From positions 20,363-59,163 of the forward strand of contig NMRA01000366.1 in assembly GCA_002633005.1 (NCBI GenBank): a DNA stretch of 38,801 nucleotides. The letters run 5' to 3'. The translations under genes and the position numbers were made by a program. The stretch is from Phoronis australis (lineage: Eukaryota > Phoronida > Phoronidae). The notes under the pieces are model-generated. The model was given only the letters and a program-made list of their open reading frames with translations. It ran no database searches and was not told the origin of the DNA. Shown here piece by piece: positions 11,001 through 23,000 of the stretch (position 1 is the first letter of the stretch; every line of letters begins with the position of its first letter).

Positions 11001-13815
11001 CAATATAATGTTGTATTGTCAGCAGGGTATGCAGGTATGCAGTATTTTTTCTACCATATTAAGTGTCAGGTATTTTTAATTATCTCTTTGTTGCTGACTG
11101 GCATTTTTGTTCTGCATTTCTGCAATTTTACTTCTGGTTTTTTCCTGGTTGCAACATTTAGCTTCAAGTGTGCACGCAGAGTTAATTTGTTTGCTAGGAG
11201 CTTCTCCTGAATTTTTGCTGCTTAATGAGCCTTTCCTCAAGGTCCGTACATTTTCATGCCTGTGTGACATTCAGTCAATATGTTGTCGATTGACTGGTTC
11301 AAGTGCTTTGCTCACTGTAGGTTAAATCTGGCAAGTTTGTGGTGGACTCCTTTGTGTGTCCCTAATTTCTCTCATGGGGCCTTTCTCTCTCTTGGCTTCA
11401 TTATTGTTAAACTTCAACGAAAATCAAATTGGACCTTATGCTCTCATAAAACCGGTCTCTTAAATATTCCTTACCACGATAAGATTCTATTTAATTTGTT
11501 TTCAACAAGAACATTGAACACCAAAGCTAGAACTTCAAATTGATGAGCATCTCAGCCACTAGGAACAAGGTAAGAGAACACAGCTTAATCACAACTTAAT
11601 CGGAACTTGCGTACTGTGTCACACATATGATTTGAAAAATTCTTTAATTTTTATTAATTTCATTTTTGTACATGAGGTTCAAAATGCCCTTTAGAGAAGG
11701 TAAAATATGCCGTATTGACCAAAACACTTTCAAAAAGGTAACATTGACCTTTAACTTGGTAAATGAGAACCTCACAGGTTGCAACGTAGCGAGAGAGAGG
11801 CAAATCAACTTTAGTTCAGAATTATGGTGTACATTACTCCATTCTTCATTTGACAAGCTGGATGACCTGATTCTTTTCTCTTATTTCGCACCTTGTTGAA
11901 AATATCGACAGCCAAACTGACATGTAACTTGACAAAAGTTTCCCTGGCATGATGGGTAATAACTGATCATTCCAACTATTCTTGACTGTGACGTCTGCTT
12001 GAACTTAGGTGGATGGGAGACTACTGCTTGCCTTCAGTCGACATGACGGGATTCTCTGTCATTTTGTTCAATAATTTTTTGTCGTGTAGTAGTTGCTGCA
12101 GGTGGTACTTTTGTCCCAGTAACTGCAGGATTTCCCAACTGTTTCGAGGCAACACCTTTCTGCTCATTTAAGTCAGTTTAGGATGTTGCTTTTTGTTCTC
12201 ATGGTCAAATCTTGGCAATTGGTGACAAAATGGCACCCTTTTCATTTTTCAAGATATTCTTACTCTATTATTGATGCTCAGAATCGTTTTTGAAACATTG
12301 TCTGGTTGTCACTTTGGTGCTTAACCTAAACATGATGAAGCATTAATTTGGTGCTACACATTATTCATGAAAAATGAGCAAATAAAATTTCATCTGTCCA
12401 CTGTTTTGTCCTCAACTGACAAGATTTTATCGTAATATTTGTAGCTGTTATCAATATCTGACAATAATTATGTGATGTACTACAAGAAGACGAAGTTTTG
12501 TTTGTAGCTGACCTAGTGTGATGTCAAAGCAGTGGCATTTCTATGTGCAATATTGACTTCGTTTTTTAATAAATTGCATGTATTCGGTGTCATTTCAACC
12601 TTTAAAAAGTAGTGAGTGATTAAGATATTTTTGTAATGGGAGCATTTGCATATGTAACGAACTTGTAGTGCTGTGGGCAATATGACGGCCATTATGCTTG
12701 ACCAAAGGACTGCTTACGTTTTGTAAATTGTCAATCACTGAAAACATAATCTCCAATCTGTGGTGAACGTGGAATCAGCTGCACTGGTCATTGCTTTCGT
12801 TAATGTCAAGGCCTGAATTCAGGATTTGAAGCCAGGCTTGGGACATCCGACTTACCCAACAAATCCCTTTACTTGACAAAAGGTGGTGAGCTGAAAGTCC
12901 ATGCACATATCCATAGCCTTTCAGATTGAACTCTTAGTTATCCAGACAAGAGATAGCTTCAAGGTTATGTAGGATTCAAGAAAATGTCCTAATTTGGTTA
13001 ACACTTCATTATATCATGTCTCAGAAATGACAGAAGGGATTCATTGAAACCTTTGCCCTTTACGCTTTATGTGCTCTTCTCCAAAAGGTTTTAAGGAATT
13101 GTTTTTAAAATGTTCCACTTTTCCTGAGGGCTATCAAAAATAGGACATTTATTAATTTTATTAAGGCTCAAAAGTTGCATAAAACAAAACGAAACATTTA
13201 TATCAAAACAAAAAATTGGTACTATTATCGATGCAATTTTGCACCTTTCCTTTTCAATAAATTTTTTCGGGTGACCCAATTTATTACATTAAGTTAAAAA
13301 TCGACATCTACAAGCTTTCTACTTTCAGAAAATATGTATTTTACTGAATTTGAATCTATTGCTTTGCTGACATTTAGCTAAATAGAGATTTGTCAGTAAG
13401 GTCCAGCATAAACTTAAAAGTATGGTTACATATAGATTTATCAAGTGGCTATATACCTGCCTTCCATCAAGGACTTAATTTTTGATTCCGGTAACTTTCC
13501 ATCACATAACCGGTCTTAAGTTGTTGCTGACTAGGGTTACTGACATTCCTGGACTTGAGGAAAAATAGGAGTTCATGACTGCTTGAGATCGTGCTCAACT
13601 AGGTGACTCATCATCGCTGGTCATTTTATGTGCCGACCGCGGTGTCGAGCTTTACACAACTTGTCATTTCTGCCTAGAAGTCTAAATCGTTAATATTTGA
13701 CCGCCAAAGGTGGCTGTATACCTACATTAACCATTCTTTTTCAATACAGCTTGCTGAATCGATGCTGATTCAATATTCCCAAATGAAAAAGAATTTTTTT
13801 TAATTTCTCGTTCTG
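11001..13815. other. Intergenic spacer between convergent EXOC3 and hydrolase genes
   Basis: AT-rich sequence with no recognisable exon, RNA gene or clear repeat. Open frames at 11107-11543 and 11644-11899 overlap one another on both strands and have no protein likeness. Confidence 0.45.
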
Positions 13816-13821
13816 TTTATT
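13816..13821 (-). terminator. Polyadenylation signal of the hydrolase gene
   Basis: AATAAA on the - strand (tttatt on +), 58 bp after the stop codon. Confidence 0.55.
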
Positions 13822-13878
13822 CAAAACTGTCAAAAATAAAAATGCATAACAAAATAAAGACCCCCAAGACCCCCTCTA

Positions 13879-14055
13879 CTACATAATCTTTGTCTTCTGT
13901 CGACTGCTCCGCCACTGCTTGACGAGACGTTTGATTGGCTCAACGATATCATCGGGTGAAGTGAACATCTTGGTGTGGTCAGCTCCATTGACCACTATGT
14001 GTTTGGACCGAGGATAGACTTTGGACACAAGGTGTTCTTGTGACTTGGCCCAAGC
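13879..14055 (-). CDS. Hydrolase exon 11 (catalytic His, stop)
   Basis: The acceptor is atatgactttcag. It encodes AWAKSQEHLVSKVYPRSKHI, VVNGADHTKMFTSPDDIVEP and IKRLVKQWRSSRQKTKIM, then TAG at 13881-13879. The GxxH context around His356 is the usual catalytic-His loop. The basic C-terminus KTKIM is not a clear sorting signal. Confidence 0.9.
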   Translation of the reverse strand, partial: AWAKSQEHLVSKVYPRSKHIVVNGADHTKMFTSPDDIVEPIKRLVKQWRSSRQKTKIM

Positions 14056-17000
14056 CTGAAAGTCATATTTTAATGATATAAAAATGGAGAATATGAGTCT
14101 TCATTTCCAACGTGATCAAGATAAGGTACACATAAAATAAACACCATCTCAATATGATGCAATTTGCCCTTTTCGACAACTCAAAGCAAATGGTTGCCTG
14201 AAATTATTTCTGCTGGATTCGGACATTGAACAGTATTATCAAAAAAAGTTGACTAATACTGTCAAAATTCATTTGGCTTTGTCAAAGATATGGTGAAAAC
14301 CCAGAAAATCACATGCAAAACGACACATCACTTGACAATTAGTCTGAAATTTTTTATTCAAAATTTTGCCAATTTTTTTGACAAAAATGTTGATGTTGTT
14401 CAAAAACTACAACAGCACTGGTTTTGTTGATGTTCTTCCCAAATTAAAGACCTGTCAGTTGATCTTTGACTAATAATGGACAGGAAAGACTAATAAATCT
14501 GCTCCATACATAAAATTTTAAGAAAACCAAAAAACCCTCCTTGCAGATCTTGATGTCAAAAACACACAGCTTTTGTAACCATCTGCAGACATGCAAATTG
14601 AATTCAATTAAAATCAGAAACGATTTTGGGTTTAGTGAAAACTAACCATTAATTTTTCTTGTTGATTGGGAACTGAACTCAATAGTCTGCATAACAAAAC
14701 CAACGTTCGCTAGTTGCAAACAGGCTGACTCGGAGCTAAAGGTCTAGAAAGCATCGGTGACGCATAATCCTTGGTGTGTTGTGGCTTAGTTTCAAAGTAA
14801 TCTTGCATTACCTTATTTAGTGAACTGGGTAGTTGGTCATCATAGTAATTCCCGGTGATCACCGTCACGGATACATTTTCTGGGAATGGCTTTACTTTGT
14901 TCAGAATTCTGTAAATAGGAAAAACAAAACTGAAAAACAATAGCATTCTAATGCACGTTTTCAAATACAAGACAGAAAATTAAAAACATACATCCCAATG
15001 AGTATGCCCGATTCGTCTCTCATTTTAAATGGTTTTTCACCACAAAGCAGTTATTAATAATATTTTGTCAAGGTGGAAGCGTTCACCAATGGCTGGTTGC
15101 ATGAAACTGTCTTAATAAGGACTCGATTACATTCCCTAACACTTTAGTCTGTATATAGACTTCATTTACTCAGTTTTCTATTTTTTATCGTATCTATGCT
15201 TTGAGCTCTTGTTTTATTTGACATTTTCCAATCGCATTTCTGAAACTGCACTTAAAGGAAAATAAATAGGAACCGAGTCCTTAAATAAGGGGTAATGCAT
15301 GCAAAGGTAACTATTCATTTTCAGTAACGTTAAGAATTCAACGCCTAGTCTACTCTCGGTATGCATCAAAGCTAAAACTGAATGTGGCAATGAATTAAGA
15401 TACAATATCACAAGGATCAGTGTTTGCACAGTCTTCAAATGCATGGGATACTTAGCAAACATAGTCTAGTCCCTACTGGGGCTGTTGCATACAACCAGTC
15501 ACAGCAGAATTTGTACACACACGTCAATCACTGTCGAGGGTTCACAGAGCTTGTGTTTCATTTTATTTTGACCACAGAATTGTTATGGGTATGCAGCACT
15601 GAAATCAGATTTGTTGGAATATGAATTAACGCACCATCTATGAAATCCATTGCGTTGGTTCTTGTTTTAGAAGAATCCTTTTTAATACATCCAGATAATA
15701 CGATAAAACCACAGGCCAAATGATTCAACAGTAACATCAATTGCCACTAACTTGTAAAATGATTTACTCCATTTCGAAGTTTGCAACTTTGACTTGGCCT
15801 AACTAGCACTGCGTGAGTGTGTAAACAGATCTTGGCATGACCCATGATAAAAAAGGAGAATTTTCCAGGTGATGTATCGCTCTACAAATAAAAAGGGTCA
15901 AGTGATAGAAATATTTTTTGTTGTAAAATTTAATGGCAAAAACTTTTTTTGCATAAATAAAGTCAAAATAATGAGCAAAAAGAGAAGAAAAACAGGAAAC
16001 TGGAAATCAAAAAAGAAGAAATCAAACCCAAAAACGAGGAAAATTCCAAGCCCTGAATTAAAGCAATAAAAATGAACCCACCTTATCTGAGCAAAACTCT
16101 CATTAATGAAGAAGTATTCATCAACCACTGAGCTCATGTGTTTTGGATGGCAAAGCAAATGTTTCTGAAATAAAAGTCAGACGAACGATTATCAACAAGC
16201 TCAAGACCATAAAAACAACATGATTATCCTAAATGCATGATCAATACACTTTTGAAAATAAAAAATTCACACACATTTCGAGTTTCCTTGATGCATGTTC
16301 ATACATGTAATAGCTGATCTGAAGTGCCCTACAATAAAACCATCTATAACGAAAAAACCTGCTTTAAAAAAAATAGAAATTAGAACATTTCCCCCGTCAC
16401 TGTGGAAATGTATTTGAAATTGTGTTATTTTCCAATAAAAAATAATGAATGTAGCCAAGTGTTTCAGGAAGTTAGGCAAGAAGGAAGACCAAGGAGGTTC
16501 TTCAGAAAAATTAGGTACACGTGTGTCTACATGAGATAAAAAGGTAGACCCACTTCAGTACCCACAAACTGTGAATAAGAAAACACCAATATCATTACCA
16601 ACACTTAAAATATAAACCATTTCTACACCTGACACAAAATGAAACCCCGTTTCAACAGTTAGAAGAACTTGAGAAACGGAGAAAACAACTTGTAACGGGT
16701 AAATGTTTTGTAGAAAAACCAACCCATCGCGATATATCAACAAAAAATCAACCCATAAAAACAGCTGACAACTGGTGAAAAATAAGCCAAAATAGATACA
16801 AAAAATACATGAAAAAACTAACACCCATTACAATCCCAAAGCATTGACAATCGTATGCATTATAATCCCAAAATCAGTCAAACCTATGCCCATTTCGACA
16901 CCCAAACCGACAAACCCCATACCCAGTTTGATGCTAAAATTGACGAAAACCATACCCATTTTGTTACCAAAATAACCAAAATCCGAGAACCCATTTCAGC

Positions 17001-20000
17001 AGCACCCATACCACAGATGAACAACTCAGGAAGACTAACATACAGGCAAGTACAAAGCATTAAAGAAACGAATTGGGCGTGCATACTTGGCGTATCACCA
17101 CTTCCTCTGGTATATTCTCGCCTGTCATTGGCTGATTCATCATACCCAATAGCAGAGCTAGACGGGTCATTCCTGTGGCAGCAGATAACTGAAGAGACTG
17201 GAAGGACGGTATAAGATGCTGAAACCTACAACATCCGCATCCTTGTAATTAGTTGACTGAACATGTCATGATTCGTAGAAAGACCATTATAGTACCGCTA
17301 TTATCCACAATTTGTTTTTCTAACTTAAAACATTTCCATGATGGCGAAACAAAACTCTGGCATAGTCTGTGAAACTAAAAATGCTCGTTGCATCAGCAAA
17401 ATTGCAAAATATGTCATCCATTAAAGAACATTCTTCTTTACTCACTCAGGCGTGATGTAGTAATTCATGTTTTTGTGTGGTCAACCTGAATTGCAACTTC
17501 CCTGGTCCATCAACAAGAATCAAGACAGGACAGGGTTGTATCCAAACTTATCCAGTGCTTTAGTTTGACCATTGCGAGATCCCATTAGCAGTGTTCAAGA
17601 ATTTTTGTGTGAGCACAACATGATATACATTTAACGTTTAATTTACCAGTAACTAGACCACTGTCAGTAAGAACCTGTGCCCACCCACTGACAAGTGAAA
17701 CAGGTCTAAACTCACCAAAACTGTGACCAAATGCCTTCATCGTAAGTGAAGATTTCCTCCACCAGGGGGTCCACCAACACCAGATGAGACACGTCTCTAA
17801 AAGAAAAATCATGAAGCCAATTACGAACAACGTTAAAACCCCAGAGAGTTCATCCCTAACACATAACCTGTTCTCTTAATGCCACATACAGGTCTAGGTT
17901 TGAGAAACTGATTTTCACAGAGTACAAGATGTGACACAGATCAAACAATTCGGGCCACGACCTTAAAAATGATGTCAAGGTCACTATTTTTGACTGACAC
18001 CTGGAGATGCTCTGACTACACAAAAACCTCCCTTCTCTATGTTATAGTAAAAATTTTCCAATTTCGGACAGTGAAAAATCAGTTACTTTGACAAGGCAGG
18101 TAAGTCTGCTTGCACTCAGCCGTCCGGTCTGATATTTTTTATGTGTACTGTAGTAAGTTCAAGACGTCTACCATACCCAAAATAACCCTCAAGCTGCATT
18201 TTTTAACCAGAAAACGACTGTGTCCCTGTCATAATGGTGCTCTGCAGTCCGTTTTACATTAACCTACCCTTCAAACATATGTGTGTAGAATCGTGCCACC
18301 AAACTGCCTAACTCAGCACCTACTAGGATTAGTGGCCTCGGTTGCTGGCTGCTAGATGAGATAAGTCGATGAAGGTCGTCCACCATTCTGTAAGTCAGAC
18401 AACCATAAAAGTAACCCAAAATTGATGAACAAAAACAATATACTTGTTCAGGGGCTGACATTAAGACTTAACAGCCTCAGTGTGCAGCTACATACTCTTG
18501 CCATATTCAACTTCACAGCCGGAAATGGTCATAAAGCAAATGACTTCAAAACTGGGCAGGACATGAAAACTATATGCTTCTGAGGTTCCCACACGACTGG
18601 AAGTGTACCACCCACAAATACGATGTAGAGACTGGCATCAGAAAAAAACAAAGAAATCATGTTGAGGAGATAAAAACGTGTTTAAACCAGAATTGGATGG
18701 CATCAGGCCTCTACAAACATTGACAATAACCTTGAGTAACTAATTCCATGGAAGTGTCTAACTTAAAAGAAGTGAAAATGGTGTCCATCTGATCCATGCA
18801 CTTTATTCTCAGGCACAGATCTGGCACCATAAGAGAAGAAGCATTGAACTTCACCATTACAGAATACAAAAGCTGTTGAGCGACGAAAAAGAGTGCAGAA
18901 CGCCAGTGACCACCCCCTCCCTGAATCCTGCCTGTTCTCGCTCACCTCTCCACTGTGTACATTTCCCATTTCATTCTATTTTTTAATGTGATCTCTTCAC
19001 CCTCCTCTGGCTGGGAATTACTGGAACCATTCTGTAAATTGCACAACAAAAACGTTTGGTGGTTTGTCAAATGCATAAATAAAAGCAAAGAATCACTACA
19101 TTAAGTTCCATGCGGCACGAATTAGGTCAAGCCAAAGAGCTCGCCATACTAAAGAAACAAAAAGGGACGTTCCATCCCAAAACATCAGTTTCAAAAATGA
19201 CACTACCTTCGGTTTTAAGAAGCAACAGTTTCCAACAATTTACTTGATACTTACAATAGGCCTGTCTAAAAGCAGTACAAAGAGCATTCACAGACTACAA
19301 ACTGCAAGTTTACTTACATGAGGACGCTGGCTGAATCCAATACCTGCCCTGTCATAAACACAGACCTGACAAACAAAAATAAAACAAAATTAGTGAAGAC
19401 AGCATCAAGCCATTTTTAAAGCACACTAGTCACAAACAAAAAAAGAAAAGTGGCGACTTTATGAAGCTTGGAAAACCCCTAAAACCTTTGTTGGGCAAAA
19501 AACATCTTGTTTGTTCATACTAATTAGGTGAGGAATCGGGGATGGATTTAAAGAGCATCCTCATATCCTGTACATTTAGCTCCTTACTTGGAGGTCAATC
19601 CCGTGACTGCTCACATCACATACTGTGGGAATATTAAAGCGTTGGGAAAAAATTATAAAATAAGATTTGTGACGCGTCAACAAATAATTCACATGCAGCT
19701 AATCCCATGACTTCTCCAGTCAATACAATATTATACAAAAATATGCAGGAGATTAACAGGACATTGCAAACTGATGTTCTCTTTAAAGAACTATACCGGG
19801 ATCATTCTGCGAATTAAATTGGGTGAGATCAGTTGTTGTGCTTTACAACCTCCCTCTCCCATAATATAATAGTGGTCGATAACAACAGCGATGAAGCAAT
19901 ATTGTAACGTTATCATACGTTATAATTATTCTTTATAGGTAGCACTCTTGCTCATTGCATCAGTGTGCCATTATCGGTCGTATTAACACGCAGACTCGTT

Positions 20001-23000
20001 CACGTCACATTTGGAGTGTCTATCGCAACAACAAAATAAGGACATCCTTCATTTTATCACTGGAAAACCAGAGGAAGATTTTTTGCTTTAGAACTACAAT
20101 CCGCCCTCCAGCACAAAAGCAACATTTGAAATTGGTCCCAATTTCTTAGTCGAAACAGCTGAATTCTGAGCTTGCAAAGAACCAATAATTGCTCGAGACT
20201 AATCTCCACAAGTTGACTTGTCGCGACTTATCATTTTATTCACCGAGCACGGTACTGAGCAATAACCAACCGTCAATTCCTCGATAATAATTGTCGCCCA
20301 TGCTATGACTTGCCCCTACAACAAGTTACTCCTGGAATAAGTTATCACAAGGTTTAGTAGTAGAGTGGACGCGATTTGTGCTCGAGCAACTAAACACACG
20401 TGATAACTTACCCCATCTTATCGTGGAAGGTAACTTCTTCTAGAGTAACTTGTTCAGGGTGACACGCCCCAGAGCAAGTTGCGGTCTGGATACATACCTG
20501 TAGACAAGGCAGAAGAAATTACATTTACCAGATTTTTTTTGCCTGGAACTTTGCCGATCTCACTTCAAAGATGCTGATAATTTTAAAGTTATTTTCAACT
20601 GTTATTATAATAGCAGCCCAAAGTTCATAAAATTTTAAAGTTTGTGTAAATCAACTTTTTGTGTAGAATACTGGTAAATACGAAACAGTTTGCAGCCCTC
20701 CTGTCCTCTAGATGTCCAGATGCCATCTAAGTGCCACCCATTCAGCAAAACATTTGATAACTGTTTAAGCATGCGTACCTTTGTTGTCTTTGACAGTTGA
20801 CTTTGTACAAGAGACCAAACATCTGAGGACATGCCCGTCGGCGAGTCCAAGATCACAGTAGGTTTACCCTTGCCCTGACATCCAAGGTACATCAACTGAC
20901 CAAACCCAACATCATAAAGCTCACCTGCACAATATAAATTCTTATATAAAATCGACATTACACATTGAAGTGCCCAAGTTTTGTAGATAAATGAAGCATC
21001 GTTTCCTTCCGCAAAATAAGATTTTCACTCAGCATGACATGTCAGTACTATTGAAATAATGATCACTACCTAGCGGCGGCCTAATTATACTTGAGAACCT
21101 AGTTTTCGGGCCCATCTTGGGTTCTTTATCGGGGCACTGGCAAGGATCTCAAAGTCAGGTGGTCACCTGTAGGCGGTGCCTGGCAGTCATCAAACTCCAT
21201 CTGGTGCCCCGACGAAGAGCCTAAGATGAGACCGAAACCTAGGCTCTCGAGTATAATCAGGCCGTCGGTAGATAATAATCATTATTTCGATACAATATTT
21301 CGGAACCAGCTGTGAAGATTCATTCCACTTTGTCAGCATTACATTGTGGTTTTAATTGACTGTTTATAGATTTCAGAAAAGCTTCCGAAGACACAACGCT
21401 TTAACAAGCATAGGTTATTCTCTTCACTGATCCAAACAACACTAACAGAACAATCCCATGAGAAGCAAAATTACACTAATGCAAAGGTCACCTATTTCCA
21501 GATTTTTGTTTTCATTGCACTTTGAATAGCGTTGTCATTTAATTCTTGCCATACATTAGCATAGTAAGAACCACACAAATACATCTTTAAAACAAAGGCA
21601 AGGTTCTCTTTTGACAGGAGGCATGTTTACAGGTAGGATTCTCCAACAAGTTTGATTCGCACGTCACTAGTTTGAACAACAATGCAACCACTTGAAACTG
21701 GCGAGAGAGAAAATATTGATGAATAGGCGTCGTTATTAGGACATTTATTGAAACTCGGCACGAGTCCAACATTCAGATTCACAGGGATACAAAAATGCAA
21801 ATCACTCAAAATGTCGGCATGGCCTTTCTGTAATGTGCAAGTCCCATTGACTTTGACTTTTCTGATGGCACCTTTAACTTAAAGCCCACATGAGATGCAT
21901 GACTGTTATTCTACCTGGTGGCTTCAACTTTTGGCTTTCTCCTAACAAGGCCACGTAGTTCAGGAACGGAGGTATTAGAACTGCGATAATCATATACTTG
22001 ATAACACTAACGCATCTTCCTAGTAGTGATGGCTGAGACTGTGAAGTCTTCTTAGAAGAACCAGCTGAGCCAGTTGATTGGGCCTAAATTTGATAAAAAT
22101 GAACAAATCAAAATCATTGCAATGCGAGCTCATGTGAATGTTGCGTTTTGACCTGCAATGAAACTTTGAACACTGTTGATGCCTTAATTGATAACATTTC
22201 ACTGTCTAGCAAAATACCTTATCATCCTTCTCAGAGAATTTCAAATACAACATCTATACCGTGAAGTGAGAAAAAGATTTTGAAAGTACACAACCGTGTG
22301 CAAATTTGATTACTGCTCATCCAATTTGGGCAATTGAACAACGGAAAAAGTTTGATAACTCGAGCATGTGTTCGAGTTGGAAGAAATTAAAACATCAACG
22401 GCATCCTAAGGCGACTCTCTATGCGCAACAATGTGACTTTGATGTTTTAATCAGTGTGACACATAATTCGCCGAAAACCAATTGGAGCATGAAGAGCCTA
22501 TAGGAGCTTGCGTGTCTCTGGTTCGGGTCAGCTAGAGGGCGGTGACAGTGGTCACTGTCTACGCAGCCTCTAGAATGTGACCACTGTCTCTAGGTGGCTC
22601 AGTAGAGACGGTGTAGCTCATATAGGAGCTTCATACGCTGGAAGCTTTTCGGTAAATCATACCTCACACTGACTAAACCATCAAAGTCACATTGTTATAA
22701 ATACCTTTTGTGCATAAAGGGACAACTTAGAAAGCTGTCATTGTCTTTAATTTCTTCCAACTCGAACAAATATACTCCCGTTATCACACATTTTCTTCGA
22801 GCAGTCCCTCGTTCAGTTCCCAAAATCGGTAATGGCCATTTTTACACTGCTCCCGCCAGGGGATATGGCGTCATACCACCTGCTGTGCACGGTGTTAAAA
22901 ATGGCTAGTTTCCGATTTTGAGAACGGAATGAAGAACTGCTCCAACAAAAAGTTTGATAAGTATTTATTTGAGTTCGAAGGAATTAAAGACATCGACGGC

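Noticed and set aside
14710-14970. 86-codon - strand frame as a separate gene
   Set aside because: It is hydrolase exon 10 plus intron on both sides; splice borders at 14908 and 14812 fit the fold and neighbouring phases.
16855-17214. 119-codon open frame on + with 11-residue repeats
   Set aside because: The frame is held open by the 33-bp minisatellite and then runs antisense through hydrolase exon 8.
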